Source: Spongilla lacustris
Taxonomy: Eukaryota; Porifera; Demospongiae; Spongillida; Spongillidae
Direction of reading: 5' to 3'
Assembly (NCBI GenBank): GCA_949361645.1
Contig: OX442429.1
Coordinates: 456,501 to 520,500, forward strand
Length of the DNA stretch: 64,000 nucleotides
Position numbers and translations under genes: made by a program. This document shows positions 36,368-49,606 of the stretch, piece by piece (positions within the stretch are counted from its first letter, which is position 1; the number at the start of each line of letters is the position of its first letter). The notes beneath the pieces were generated by a model that was not told the DNA's origin, ran no database searches, and saw nothing but the letters and a program-made list of their open reading frames with translations.

Positions 36368-39277
36368 ACACTATCAATTTAATTTTTATATCTCCTTTTA
36401 CTGTCTGAGAGCACAATGTATGTGATAACGTATACAGATGGGGCTAACCACTCTTGTCGGGTGGGGGGGGGGGGGGGGGGGGGGGCCCTGTGTACCCTCT
36501 GAAGAGTGCTTAAGTGGTTTCATGACAGGTGGATCCCACTTTTAGGCTGATACAATATGTTGTGGGCTATTACTAACATTTGCTAAAGATTGAACAACAT
36601 AACTCTAAAACTCTGAAAGTTGTTAAGTACCAAACAAAATTGGAAGTAACTTGTCCTTTTCATAGCCACTAACATTTCGTGACAAAGATACAGTGCTGTA
36701 AATAAGTGAATCTTATCTTATCAGATCCAGAATAAGGAAGGGAAACGTTTTGTAAGGTTCAAGTGTGGGAACGAGTGAGCATTATCTCTGTTGTCTGAGC
36801 TTTCTAAGTGTTGGTAGTTTTTAGATATTTGACGACTCATATGCTCGCTAAAGTCTAATTGATTCTACGGTACATTGGGATCAGTATTGCTTGCATATTC
36901 ACTAGATTAAGTTCTTATTATAACTCGTATATTCCATGTAAATACATCACGGTACATCTATGTAAATCCGGTTATTGTTGTAATAATAAATTAAGTTATT
37001 CCTGCTATGCAGATTGCTACGTTTTCCACATAACATTGTACAGGCAAGGACTTTGAAATGGGCCTTAATATTTAACCCTTGCACCTGGCATAGACTGTGA
37101 GGTACATTCAGGACCCTAGGATTACATCAGTTAGCTATATATCCTAGAATAAACTTTATCACCCCATGGGATGTTCCCATTCCTTATGATATAATTCAGA
37201 CATCCCTTTGTATCAGAAGTGGTGATTCGTGCCCCATCTAAATATATATATCATTATTAGAGTATCTATCTTTTCTTCAGGAAATGCAATCATGCAAGCA
37301 TTGAACCTCATCTTCAATTCTGCCTGTCACAGTGAATGCTTGACAATAGCGGTCAATTCCCACATGGAACAATATAGCGGTGAAGCCGCCCTTTGGCAGC
37401 AGCAACAGAATTCATAGCTGTTCTACGGCGTACATGTATTAGTGAACCACCTACATGGCAATATTTTTGCCAGGTCAGTAGCAATATAATGGTACCACAC
37501 GTAAGGGAGCGTCTCCAAACTATATTGAATGGAATGACGTCATTGTGACATAACTAAAGTGTTACAGGCTTGCTGCAATGCCAAAAAGTTTGGACACTCC
37601 ATCGCTTGCCTTGCATTCTATGCACAGGTCTACTCTGATGAGCCGTGCCCATCGTGATAGCAGTGACTAGCTGCTTAGTTCGCGCACAGAAAGTTGATCG
37701 GCATTAGTCTGGTAGCTCAGTATATATGCATGTATAACCCTTTCCACGACTACTGACTTACCCAATAAATCACATTTTCTCAGTATCGTCCTTCTGGTGA
37801 AGTACGTTTTCCACGAGTTGTAGTTGTGGTCGAAGCACTCTTTTCTTGTTGCAATACCCTATTCCAGGAACTGCGCCCGCATATGTTTCTTATCACGCAT
37901 GCGTATTTACAACGCTGTAGTTAAATCGTTTTGTTAACTAGCCCCATTCTACAAGTAGGCCTATTCGTGTGCAGTACTGTTGTGCGTGCCTCATCTGTAT
38001 GAGAAAGGCAATAATGTAAACTTCAGTACTTGTATAATAATAATATTTATCTCGTCTTGCACTGTGCACGGTGGCGCTGGTGTCTTTGAGGTACTACGCT
38101 AGGCTATGCAGTAGGCTACGTCACTTCCGCAAGTCCACATGTATTGGGCGGGGTCTTCTGCTGTCTCCTTTCTGCACAAACAAAACTACACTGTACAGCC
38201 TTTCATTAATTCTGAAAACGGAGAGTCAGAGGCTTTGGCTGGTCAATAATTTAACCGAAATTGGAATGATGCTGGAAATCACGGTGATATGAAACCGAGT
38301 ACAATCATAAACTAAAAATGACAAATGAGAAACCAATAGAAGTCTAAAGTTCAAACGGAGATCCTGCTTTCTTAGCAGGATAGATAAAATGGCCTAAGTC
38401 TGTGAGTCCTATGATTATTACCTAGGCGAGATGGCGGGGCAAGTAGGTCACGTAATTGACCACCTACAAGTTAGGGCAGGCCAAGGAAGAAATGATATCT
38501 GATAGCATATTCCAGTGGATGAAACAGTTCACTTATGTTTGAAATTGTTCTGCGGCACAACTTGCTGGACAGCCCATGAGAGGAAGCGTGCTAACTGCGA
38601 AGGCAGAGAAGCACTTAAATCTCTTTTGTCCATTCCAAAACTTTCTCGGAAACAAAGTTCTCAGTGAAGGTCTATAGTCCCAACAGTCGCTCCCAGGTAT
38701 CGCTTCCCTTCTTGGGTGACATTAACTTCAGTTCCTTCAAATGCAGTTTTGGCTTTCTTGAAATTGTTCTTTCTTTACAATAACTTCCATGTTTTTGATG
38801 CATTTGGAAAGGAGCCATATGCATTGTGATGTAGGTATGCCCAACCAACATCTTGGTGGGAGGCTGGTAATTAGCCAGGCGTGCCATGACATAGTCCGGC
38901 CGGCCGCTGGAGGCACAGCAGGAATCTGATTGTCAGGCAATTGAAATGTTAACCACGTGCCCTCAAGGTAATGAACTGGTAAGAAATTTGTAGTAATCAT
39001 CGACGGTCATATGACCACTGCAATCTTACTGCTACATGTAGTTTCTTAAGCAATTACATCATGGCCTGCGAGACTACCTTTGAATCATAATTTATTAATT
39101 TTAATAATTATTATTAGACATATTAACAGTAGCAAAGAGATATGTATGAATGTCCATACAGGAATGAATCAAACACTAGCACCTTAACATGCTCTCAGCA
39201 CCAATGGAACACACGGCTGCAAGGAAGTAGTAATAGTGTTCTAAAATGTTCTAACATGCACACTTGTCAGTGAAATA
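36368..39277. other. 2.9-kb intergenic region without recognised gene
   Basis: Contains a ~25-base G run (36461-36486) and A/T-rich sequence with dispersed short ORFs. Two overlapping minus-strand ORFs at 38672-39000 show no known motif. On the minus strand an AATAAA (39091-39096) lies 182 bp beyond the septin stop and probably serves that gene. Confidence 0.55.
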
Positions 39278-42200
39278 TCATGGCTTCTTAGGTGGAGGCA
39301 TTTTCTTTGCTAACTGATCTCGCTCAGTCTGTGCCCTCTGGGCCTGCACTGCCGCCTTCTTCTTGGTGAAGAGATTGATCTCCTCATCCTGCAAGGTGAG
39401 CCACGTAACCACAAAGTACAAAGGTTGACGTGTACAGGCTGAGGGGATAGGTGGGGGGAGGTATAGAGGGGGTCTATAGGGTGGGGGGAGGTATAGAGGG
39501 TGTGTGTGTATGGAGGGAGGTCTATAGGGTGGGGAGGTGTGGAGGGAGGTCTATAGGGTGGGGAGGTGTGGAGGGAGGTCTATAGGGTGGGGAGGTGTGG
39601 AGGGAGGTCTATAGGTGTGGAGGGAGGTCTATAGGGTGGGGGTGTGGAGGGAGGTCTATAGGGTGGGGAGGTGTGGAGGGAGGTCTATAGGGTGGGGAGG
39701 TGTGGAGGGAGGTCTATAGGGTGGGGAGGTGTGGAGGGAGGTCTATAGGTGTGGAGGGAGGTCTATAGGGTGGGGGTGTGGAGGGAGGTCTATAGGGTGG
39801 GGAGGTGTGGAGGGAGGTCTATAGGGTGGGGAGGTGTGGAGGGAGGTCTATAGGTGTGGAGGGAGGTCTATAGGGTGGGGGTGTGGAGGGAGGTCTATAG
39901 GGTGGGGAGGTGTGGAGGGAGGTCTATAGGGTGTGGAGTTGTGGAGGGAGGTCTATAGGGTGTGGAGTTGTGGAGGGAGGTTATAGGTGGGGGTGTGGAG
40001 GGAGGTCTATAGGGTAGGGAGGTGTGGAGGGAGGTCTATAGGGTGGGGAGGTGTGGAGGGAGGTCTATAGGGTGTGGAGTTGTGGAGGGAGGTCTATAGG
40101 GTGGGGGTGTGGAGGGAGGTCTATAGGTGGGGAGGTGTGGAGGGAGGTCTATAGGGTGTGGAGTTGTGGAGGGAGGTCTATAGGGTGGGGGTGGGGGGAG
40201 GTCTATAGGGTGGGGAGGTGTGGAGGGAGGTCTATAGGGTGGGGTGGGGGTGGGGGTGGGGGTGTGGTGGGGGGTGGGGTGGGGGGTGGGGGGGATGAAT
40301 CATACCAGTTGTCGCTTCTTGTCATCAAGCTGACGCTTTTCTTCTGAGTTCTGGCGACGCAATCGTTCAAATTCATCATGCAATTTTTGCTCTGCAGACT
40401 TAAGTTCACCTTCCTTATCCTTGACCTGTGAAGAGGTACCACATCAGTCCCAAAACTATAAATATACCAAGAACCATCACATAGCACACATCACACCACA
40501 TAGCACACATCACACCACACACCACACATAGCACACATGACAGCATACCCACCTTCTGTACAAACATCTGTCTCATCCTCTCCTCCTTAGCTTGCATCTC
40601 TCGCACATGTTCTAGGCGCTTCTGCTCATATGTCTCCTGAAGACTATGGCACATCAGGGTAGTCATACCACATCAGGATAGTCATACCACATCAGGGTAG
40701 TCATACCACATCAGGGTAGTCATACCACATCAGGGTAGTCATACCACATCAGGGTAGTCATACCACATCGGGGTAGTCATACCACATCAGGGTAGTCATA
40801 CCACATCAGGGTAGTCATACCACATCAGGGTAGTCATACCACATCAGGGTAGTCATACCACATCAGGGTAGTCATACCCCATCAGGGTAGTCATACCACA
40901 TCAGGGTAGTCATACCACATCAGGGTAGTCATACCACATCAGGGTAGTCATACCACATCAGGGTAGTCATACCACATCAGGGTAGTCATACCACATCAGG
41001 GTAGTCATACCACATCAGGGTAGTCATACCACATCAGGGTAGTCATACCACATCAGGGTAGTCATACCACATCAGGGTAGTCATACCACATCAGGGTAGT
41101 CATACCACATCAGGGTAGTCATACCACATCAGGGTAGTCATACCACATCAGGGTAGTCATACCACATCGGGGTAGTCATACCACATCAGGGTAGTCATAC
41201 CACATCGGGGTAGTCATACCACATCAGGGTAGTCATACCACATCAGGGTAGTCATACCACATCAGGGTAGTCATACCACATCAGGGTAGTCATACCACAT
41301 CAGGGTAGTCATACCACATCAGGGTAGTCATACCCCATCAGGGTAGTCATACCACATCAGGGTAGTCATACCACATCGGGGTAGTCATACCACATCAGGG
41401 TAGTCATACCACATCGGGGTAGTCATACCACATCAGGGTAGTCATACCACATCGGGGTAGTCATACCACATCAGGGTAGTCATACCACATCAGGGTAGTC
41501 ATACCACATCAGGGTAGTCATACCACATCAGGGTAGTCATACCACATCAGGGTAGTCATACCACATCAGGGTAGTCATACCACATCAGGGTAGTCATAAC
41601 ACATCAGGGTAGTCATACCACATCAGGGTAGTCATAACACATCAGGGTAGTCATACCACATCAGGGTAGTCATAACACATCAGGGTAGTCATAACACATC
41701 AGGGTAGTCATAACACATCATTATCCCATTCATGTAAGCTACTCCCCACTCCCCCTCCTTAGTCTCGTCCCCAGACCCACATACAGCAGCAGCAGATGGA
41801 TTACATCCCCGCTACGTGAAAAGTGGGTCTGGTGAAGTCCTGTACTCAATTCTGTCCCGTTGCCCCAGAATGTTGAGGCACCAATCAGATTTGAGGTATG
41901 CGGTTATTGCATTCTCTAGTTATTGCACAAAGTTATTGGTAATTGCGATGGCGACGGAGGATGTACAGCAAATAATCAAATGAGCGGGTGAACGTACATG
42001 TATGGGTTATTCGGCACTTTGTCCCACCATTTTGCACCACCTAAACCTGTCCCACCCACAGTCATAGTTACTTGGTCTGGCCTTCAAGGGCGGCCTCTCA
42101 ACTACCTATGATCCATTCCCAGTCCTGGTCACTGGAGGGGTAGCCATGTAGCAGAGATACACGGACATGTTATGAGTAGTGCTTTAATTAGAGTGTACGT

Positions 42201-43533
42201 ATCACATGGTGATTTATATTATGGTCTTCTCACAGGCTCATGCAATATGCCCATATTAGGAGCTCCCAAAGGAAACACTACATGTATAACTAATAATCTA
42301 CCTCAACATACAAATAGAAAGTAACTCCCACTTCAGTAATCTTTAGTAAACTGACCTCCATCATCTCACTAACCTGACAGGCTTATTGTCAGCTGTAACA
42401 TCAGAAAGGCCCATCTCCACCAATCTTTTCTGGCGATACCTTTCATAATGAACTGAGTGAGTCTTCTCCCTAAGGTCCTCCATATTAGTGCTGAGGTAAA
42501 AGGAGGAGCTTACAGCAGAGGCCACACCCCCTCTGCAGTAAGAGCAGTAGGCCCCACCCCCACCCCTACCCCTCCACAGTAGGCCCCACCCCCTTACCGA
42601 ATCATCATTTCTCTTAATTTCACAAAGTCACAGTGGGCCTCATTTTCAACTGAAAAAGGTAAAATACATGACATGACCCCTCCTCCTGATACATGACCAC
42701 TCCTGATGATACATGACCCCTCCTGATGACAATGACCCCTCCTGATGATACATGACCCCTCCTCATGACAATGACCCCTTAAAAAATACATTGATAACTC
42801 ACTTTCAACTGTGCCCCAAGGATACTGTCTTACTCGAACTTTGTTTCCACCCATCACCACTTCCTCTCGACTACCAACCACTGCAAATGGTACTTGCTCC
42901 TATATAAGTTATGTTCCATTAATAACAACCAACAATACATCATCTGCCTTATGGCCAAGGTGGCAATGGTGAGGACCAAAGGTGGCAATGGTGAGGACCA
43001 AAGGTGGCAATGGAGGACCAAAGGTGGCAATGGTGAAGACCAAAGGTGGCAATGGAGGACCAAATGTGGCAATGGAGGACCAAATATGGCAATGGTGAGG
43101 ACCAAAGGTGGCAATGGAGGACCAAAGGTGGTAATGGTGAGGACCAAAGGTGGCAATGGTGAGGACCAAAGGTGGCAATGGTGAGGACCACATATGATGT
43201 GCATTCTCCATCCTTTGACCCCCAAATGGTGTGTAAATGCTACTCTTGAATTTCTGCATTCCATGTCCATATTTGAGAACAATAATGAGCACACATAGCA
43301 AATGTCCTTCTTTCTTGGGTGAGTGGGGAGGTAAAATGGCAACAACATGCATCATAAGACGAAACTGTCTGGATTTGTTCATCTGCATATTTCATAGTGT
43401 GATTTCGTTTAGAACATGGCCATGGCAGGCATGCAGGGCTGATTATGTGATACTTTAGGCGACACAATGCCATTCCAGTTACATGTATCCTCAGTCCCTT
43501 TTGGGGCACAGATCATACATACATGAGTGTGTG

Positions 43534-43626
<93 letters not shown>

Positions 43627-46421
43627 ATGCACACGTATGCATGCACACACACATAACACATGCACACATACAAACACACACACATATGTATAATCAATAC
43701 CCTAAAAGGGCTGAGGATAACTGGGATGTTCTTGCACTATATGGAATAATCAGCCCTACAAGTTCTTACTGTATTAAAAATGGTGATGAACATAACCAAA
43801 GGCAGTTTCTTCTTCTTGTCACCATTTTATCCCCCCCCCTCCAAAGTTCCTGAACCGCTGCTCGTATGCACGACCTACCAGGCCACCATACTGAAGCCTC
43901 CTACCAGACCACCATACTGAAGCCTTCTACCAGGCCACCATACTGAAGCCTCCTACCAGGCCACCATACTGAAGCCTTCTACCAGGCCACCATACTGAAG
44001 CCTTCTACCAGGCCACCATACTGAAGCCTTCTACCAGGCCACCATACTGAAGCCTCCTACCAGACCACCATACTGAAGCCTTCTACCAGGCCACCATACT
44101 GAAGCCTCCTACCAGGCCACCATACTGAAGCCTTCTACCAGGCCACCATACTGAAGCCTTCTACCAGGCCACCATACTGAAGCCTTCTACCAGGCCACCA
44201 TACTGAAGCCTCCTACCAGGCCACCATACTGAAGCCTCCTACCAGACCACCATACTGAAGCCTTCTACCAGGCCACCATACTGAAGCCTTCTACCAGACC
44301 ACCATACTGAAGCCTCCTACCAGACCACCATACTGAAGCCTCCTACCAGGCCCCCATACTGAAGCCTCCTACCAGGCCACCATACTGAAGCCTTCTACCA
44401 GGCCACCATACTGAAGCCTTCTACCAGGCCACCATACTGAAGCCTCCTACCAGGCCACCATACTGAAGCCTCCTACCAGACCACCATACTGAAGCCTTCT
44501 ACCAGGCCACCATACTGAAGCCTCCTACCAGGCCACCATACTGAAGCCTTCTACCAGGCCACCATACTGAAGCCTTCTACCAGACCACCATACTGAAGCC
44601 TCCTACCAGGCCACCATACTGAAGCCTCCTACCAGGCCACCATACTGAAGCCTTCTACCAGGCCACCATACTGAAGCCTCCTACCAGGCCACCATACTGA
44701 AGCCTTCTACCAGGCCACCATACTGAAGCCTTCTACCAGGCCACCATACTGAAGCCTTCTACCAGGCCACCATACTGAAGCCTTCTACCAGGCCACCATA
44801 CTGAAGCCTTCTACCAGGCCACCATACTGAAGCCTCCTACCAGGCCACCATACTGAAGCCTCCTACCAGACCACCATACTGAAGCCTTCTACCAGGCCAC
44901 CATACTGAAGCCTCCTACCAGGCCACCATACTGAAGCCTTCTACCAGGCCACCATACTGAAGCCTTCTACCAGACCACCATACTGAAGCCTCCTACCAGG
45001 CCACCATACTGAAGCCTCCTACCAGGCCACCATACTGAAGCCTTCTACCAGGCCACCATACTGAAGCCTCCTACCAGGCCACCATACTGAAGCCTTCTAC
45101 CAGGCCACCATACTGAAGCCTTCTACCAGGCCACCATACTGAAGCCTTCTACCAGGCCACCATACTGAAGCCTTCTACCAGACCACCATACTGAAGCCTC
45201 CTACCAGACCACCATACTGAAGCCTCCTACCAGGCCCCCATACTGAAGCCTCCTACCAGGCCACCATACTGAAGCCTTCTACCAGGCCACCATACTGAAG
45301 CCTTCTACCAGGCCACCATACTGAAGCCTTCTACCAGGCCACCATACTGAAGCCTTCTACCAGGCCACCATACTGAAGCCTTCTACCAGACCACCATACT
45401 GAAGCCTCCTACCAGGCCACCATACTGAAGCCTCCTACCAGACCACCATACTGAAGCCTCCTACCAGGCCACCATACTGAAGCCTCCTACCAGACCACCA
45501 TACTGAAGCCTCCTACCAGGCCACCATACTGAAGCCTTCTACCAGGCCACCATACTGAAGCCTTCTACCAGGCCACCATACTGAAGCCTTCTACCAGGCC
45601 ACCATACTGAAGCCTCCTACCAGGCCACCATGTAGGTCTGAACACCTCGTACCCATGGATCACTCTTAGATGGCATGGTCCCATTGCTTTGTACCATGTG
45701 CTTTGCCAATCAAATGTACCATGTGACCCACTGCCTCCCCTCATTGACTCCTCCCCTTCCACCTCCCCTCACTGTCTCCTTCCCTTCCACCCCCTCACTG
45801 ACTCCTCCCCTTCCTATTACTTACATTCATTTTCACATTCGTTTCTGCCACTGTCTCATCATCAGTGGGAAATTTGTAGATGTCCACTCCATTTGTGCGT
45901 AGCTCTTCAATGATCTGCATAAAGGCAATCTCACACACATATACATTAGCAATAACGACTCACTCTCGTTTTGAATGGCATTAGCTCTGGCCGTGAAATG
46001 GTGTCAGCCTTAGCAATGATTGGAATGACATTGACCTACAGCAGACAACATTTGGGTAGTCGGTTACACAAGCTACTACATTAACAGGTTAAGTACACAC
46101 ACAATTTCAACCATCTAATAAGCAACACAACACAATATGCCTTACGATAGATCATGAAGATGAAACAGAAATGCATGCACAGCACGGTATCTATCACTTC
46201 ACACATCTTTTCACATATCCCTCTAGCTAATAACTCGTCACAAGGGGCCATGGGTTCCAATGGTGATCAGGGCCATGGCCAAAGTCAAGGGGGTGGGGCT
46301 AGCAGCACACCCACCTTCTTCTCTAGCTCCTTCATGCACACAAGGTCCAGACTCTTGATCCTAAATGAAGTGAAGCACCAATATTAAACAAAAACACGCG
46401 CACACGTACACACACACGCAC

Positions 46422-46491
<70 letters not shown>

Positions 46492-49400
46492 ACGAGTGGC
46501 CAGTTGGGCAGAGAAAGTACAGACACACATGAACACGGGTGTCATGAAAGGTCACTAGGTCCCTCTTAATTTTCAGTTCTTCTTGGAGGTAACTTTCAAA
46601 CCCTTTGTCGATGTACTCCACAAGTGGTGCACAGCTATGAGAGAACCATGTATGTAGCCATGACACACCAGCACATGCACACACCAGCATATACAGTGTA
46701 TAAGTAGACCATATACATACATCATCAGCTTTCAAAACAATCTCTGCCACAAGCCACAGAAGTTTGTTAAATTGTGAAACTGGTGATAGATTAGCAAAGC
46801 TTTCAAAACTAATTGATGTGTTGCTTGGGAATTAAACACCCTGAAGGCTCACAAAGAGTGTGACATCCTCCCCTGACATAACCCCTCCCCTGACGTACCC
46901 CTCCCCTGACATACTCCTCCCACATAACCTTTGGCCTCCTTTTCATATATCTGGCACTAAAATGTAATTTAGCCCCACATCAAAGCCTTTATCTTTGACA
47001 GTTTGATTGATAAAATATGTAAGGAGGAAGTCAGCCATCTAAGGAGCTACAGCCATCACCCTTTCGTTCCCAGGTCACTTATGTACTACCTCCCAGATCA
47101 CTTATGCACTACCTCCCAGATCACTTATGCACTACCTCCCAGATCACTTATGTACTACCTCCCAGGTTGCTAACACGATGAGCTACATTTATCTACAAGG
47201 CACAGTGCACAGTGCACAAATGACACACACTAAAATAACTGGAAGATGCCAATAACTGGCTGTAACCTGCTGCCTTACTACATGGAGGTGTTAGAGCATT
47301 TAAAGATATTGGTCCATTAAACAGTGGTCCATTAAACAGTGGTCCATTAAACAGTGGTCCATTAAACAGTGGTCCATTAAACAGTGGTCAAACCTGTTCT
47401 GCTTGTTGATTTGATCGCCAAAACCAGCACTGCTTATCACAGTAAGTCGAAGTCGTACATTGCTCTCTTGAAGTTCTAAACAGAGATGTGCAGCGTAAAG
47501 CAAGCATAATATCCCATATCCCAAAGCCCCCATATCCCTCAGCCCCCATATCCCTCAGCCCCCATATCCCTAAGCCCACATATCCCTAAGCCACCATATC
47601 CCTAAGCCCCCATATCCCTCAGCCCCCATATCCCTAAGCCCCATATCCCTCAGCCCCTATATCCCTCAGCCCCCATATCCCTAAGCCACCATATCCCTAA
47701 GCCACCATATCCCTAAGCCCCATATCCCTCAGCCCCCATATCCCTCAGCCACCATATCCCTCAGCCCCCATATCCCTAAGCCACCATATCCCTAAGCCAC
47801 CATATCCCTAAGCCACCATATCCCTAAGCCACCATATCCCTAAGCCCCATATCCCTAAGCCCCCATATCCCTCAGCCACCATATCCCTCAGCCCCCATAT
47901 CCCTAAGCCCCCATATCCCTCAGCCCCCATATCCCTCAGCCCCCATATCCCTAAGCCCCCATATCCCTCAGCCACCATATCCCTCAGCCCCCATATCCCT
48001 AAGCCACCATATCCCTAAGCCCCATATCCCTCAGCCCCCATATCCCTCAGCCCCCATATCCCTCAGCCCCCATATCCCTCAGCCCCCATATCCCTAAGCC
48101 ACTCCATTCCACCATAACAACACAATTACATAGTAACCATACCATGGCAGCAATACAATCACCAGCAGCAGACAGTCAAAGCTTACCAAATGTGCGAGAA
48201 TTCAGCGCTACCTGGGGGAGCTTGTGTGTGATGGGCACATCTTTGGGGTGGGGGTGTGGGGGGGGTGTGGGGGGGGAGAGGGAGGGATAGAGCATAGTGT
48301 TACTGAGGTAACTTGTGAACCAGCAGCCTTCTCCCTAACCAACAAGACACACCCATTCCCACAATAAGGCAGACCACAAAGCTGCCAAGCTGTGGTGCAT
48401 AACACCATAACCACTAGCCAACCCCACACCTCAACTATGCCATCCATCTCATAAGGTCATTGCATAGTCAAACCTTACCTTCAAAATTAGCCTTGAACAG
48501 TGCATCAATGAGCGTAGACTTCCCTATTCCAGTCTCCCCTATTAAAGAGACATGTTGTAGGTGAGAAGAGTGTGGGAGTTAAAGCCAACAACCACAAGTA
48601 TGGGTAGGCTTGGAGTGGAATGTGGAATAGTGCTAATACACCCATCACAAGGAATGGATTAATGGTGCAGCTAGAAGAGTGCACCTTGCACAAAATACAC
48701 AACACAAAACTAGAAATCCAGAACCGTAATGCTCATGTCTATTCAAACACACACATGCACACACACACATGCACACACACACATACACACACACATACAC
48801 ACACACACATGCACACACATGCACATGCATACAAACACATGCACATGCATACAAACACATGCACACGCCCATTGACATATTACCATACTGAGGAATCCAA
48901 ACATCTACAAAGCTAAACTGACAATATTATGGCTGACCCTGGCATGGATACTATGTACACACCACCCACCCACCCACTCCCCCACATACATCTTACCAAT
49001 GCAGAGTATATTGAAGTCAAAACCTTTACTCACTGCCTTATTCACCAGTTGGTCAGGAAGACTATCGAACCCAACATGGCCAGACTGGGCCAGTTCACGG
49101 CCTTCTTTCCCCTATAGAGAGAAGGCATACCACACTTCTTCCACATTGGAGGCATGCAATTGGCTTCCTCACACGTTCAAATAACGTAGGCCTAATTCAG
49201 TACACGAACGACTCGGCCTGTCTAACAACACCAATTGGCGTGGTGGTATGCAATACACCACCCGGTATAACAGCTTCAGGCGGCTACTCACACATCACAG
49301 CGCTTATTACGCTCATATTCGTAACGCCCAAAGTAACGTCAAACAAGCACACGTAGTACGACAGAAAACCATCCTGACTTTAACTTTCGCACATGCAATT

Positions 49401-49505
49401 TTAAATGCCTAGACCACCACCACCCTTGGCAAGTGCTAAACACGACCGATCCTTCTTTAGAACACAACGTACTAGTACTCTCTGAACTTGGCAATGAGTC
49501 GTCAT
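39278..49505 (-). CDS. SEPTIN6/8/10/11: Septin of the SEPT6/8/10/11 group, 15 exons
   Basis: Exons (minus): 49505-49479, 49111-48997, 48538-48479, 48240-48187, 47475-47394, 46634-46494, 46360-46315, 46035-45964, 45914-45825, 42899-42803, 42649-42598, 42490-42374, 40643-40553, 40425-40306, 39388-39278. Phases join to 424 residues, the usual SEPT6 size. Landmarks: [15 protein letters not shown]-loop GETGIGKS (48-55), ELQESNV, G4 AKAD (183-186), [16 protein letters not shown] and [19 protein letters not shown]-terminal coiled coil follows ([20 protein letters not shown] onward). The G3 Asp-x-x-Gly is replaced by SSAG (100-103), consistent with the weak or absent GTPase of SEPT6-type septins but unusual. 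The 9-residue first exon (MTTHCQVQR) is inferred. The exon 5 donor (GTTTGA) is weak. Septins assemble into filaments at membranes and the cytokinetic ring. Confidence 0.93.
39445..40293. repeat. Minisatellite, ~29-bp unit (septin intron 14)
   Basis: The unit contains GGGAGGTCTATAGGGTGGGG then AGGTGTGGA, with shortened variants. It is strongly purine-rich on the plus strand and ends about 12 bp from the exon 14 donor. Confidence 0.93.
40655..41719. repeat. Minisatellite, 19-bp unit x ~56 (septin intron 12)
   Basis: Unit ACCACATCAGGGTAGTCAT with rare variants (CATCGGGG, ACCCCATC, AACACATC). It begins about 11 bp from the exon 13 acceptor. Confidence 0.96.
41758..41840. mobile_element. Diverged relative of the 4290-4380 hairpin MITE
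   Basis: Shares TAGTCTCGTCCC, CAGACCCAC and CCGCTACGTGAA with the element at 4290-4380. The right arm is truncated at GTGGGTCTGG. Confidence 0.6.
42957..43192. repeat. Minisatellite, 18-21-bp unit x ~11 (septin intron 9)
   Basis: Units alternate AGGTGGCAATGGTGAGGACC and AGGTGGCAATGGAGGACC. The open frames on both strands are repeat artefacts. Confidence 0.9.
43538..43624. repeat. (GT)n microsatellite
   Basis: About 43 uninterrupted GT units in septin intron 9. Confidence 0.96.
43880..45632. repeat. Minisatellite, 26-bp unit x ~67 (septin intron 9)
   Basis: The unit contains CAGGCCACCATACTGAAGCC then TTCTAC or CTCCTAC-type ends. Two common variants (CTTCTAC/CCTCCTAC and AGGCC/AGACC) are arranged in longer recurring patterns, such as the block around 44200-44500 resembling 44840-45250. 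This is evidence of higher-order duplication. Confidence 0.96.
46400..46488. repeat. (CA)n microsatellite beside the septin exon 6 donor
   Basis: CA run ending directly at the GTAAGT donor of exon 6 (minus strand reads GTAAGTGTGTG). Confidence 0.93.
47311..47390. repeat. Minisatellite, 15-bp unit x ~5 next to the septin exon 5 donor
   Basis: Unit TGGTCCATTAAACAG. It starts 3 bp inside the intron from the GTTTGA donor. Confidence 0.93.
47515..48107. repeat. Minisatellite, 16-bp unit x ~37 (septin intron 4)
   Basis: Unit CCCATATCCCTAAGCC with CTCAGCC and ACC variants. It begins about 40 bp from the exon 5 acceptor. Confidence 0.95.
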
Positions 49506-49606
49506 GGCTGCGATGAATCGACGTCCAACTTGAAGAAAATGGCAGCAGCTGTGGGAGGGCAAACGATTTACAATAGTTAATACGTAATGTTTCCGCGCTA
49601 ATTAAC
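49506..49606. promoter_or_regulatory. Bidirectional promoter between septin and the type II membrane protein gene
   Basis: Only 101 bp separate the septin ATG (minus) from the ATG at 49607 (plus). No TATA box is seen on either side. A head-to-head shared promoter is inferred from distance. Confidence 0.45.

Noticed and set aside
38672..39000. Two overlapping minus-strand ORFs (71 and 87 codons)
   Set aside because: No known motif, no splice structure and no supporting neighbours. Possibly decayed transposon sequence, but not demonstrable.
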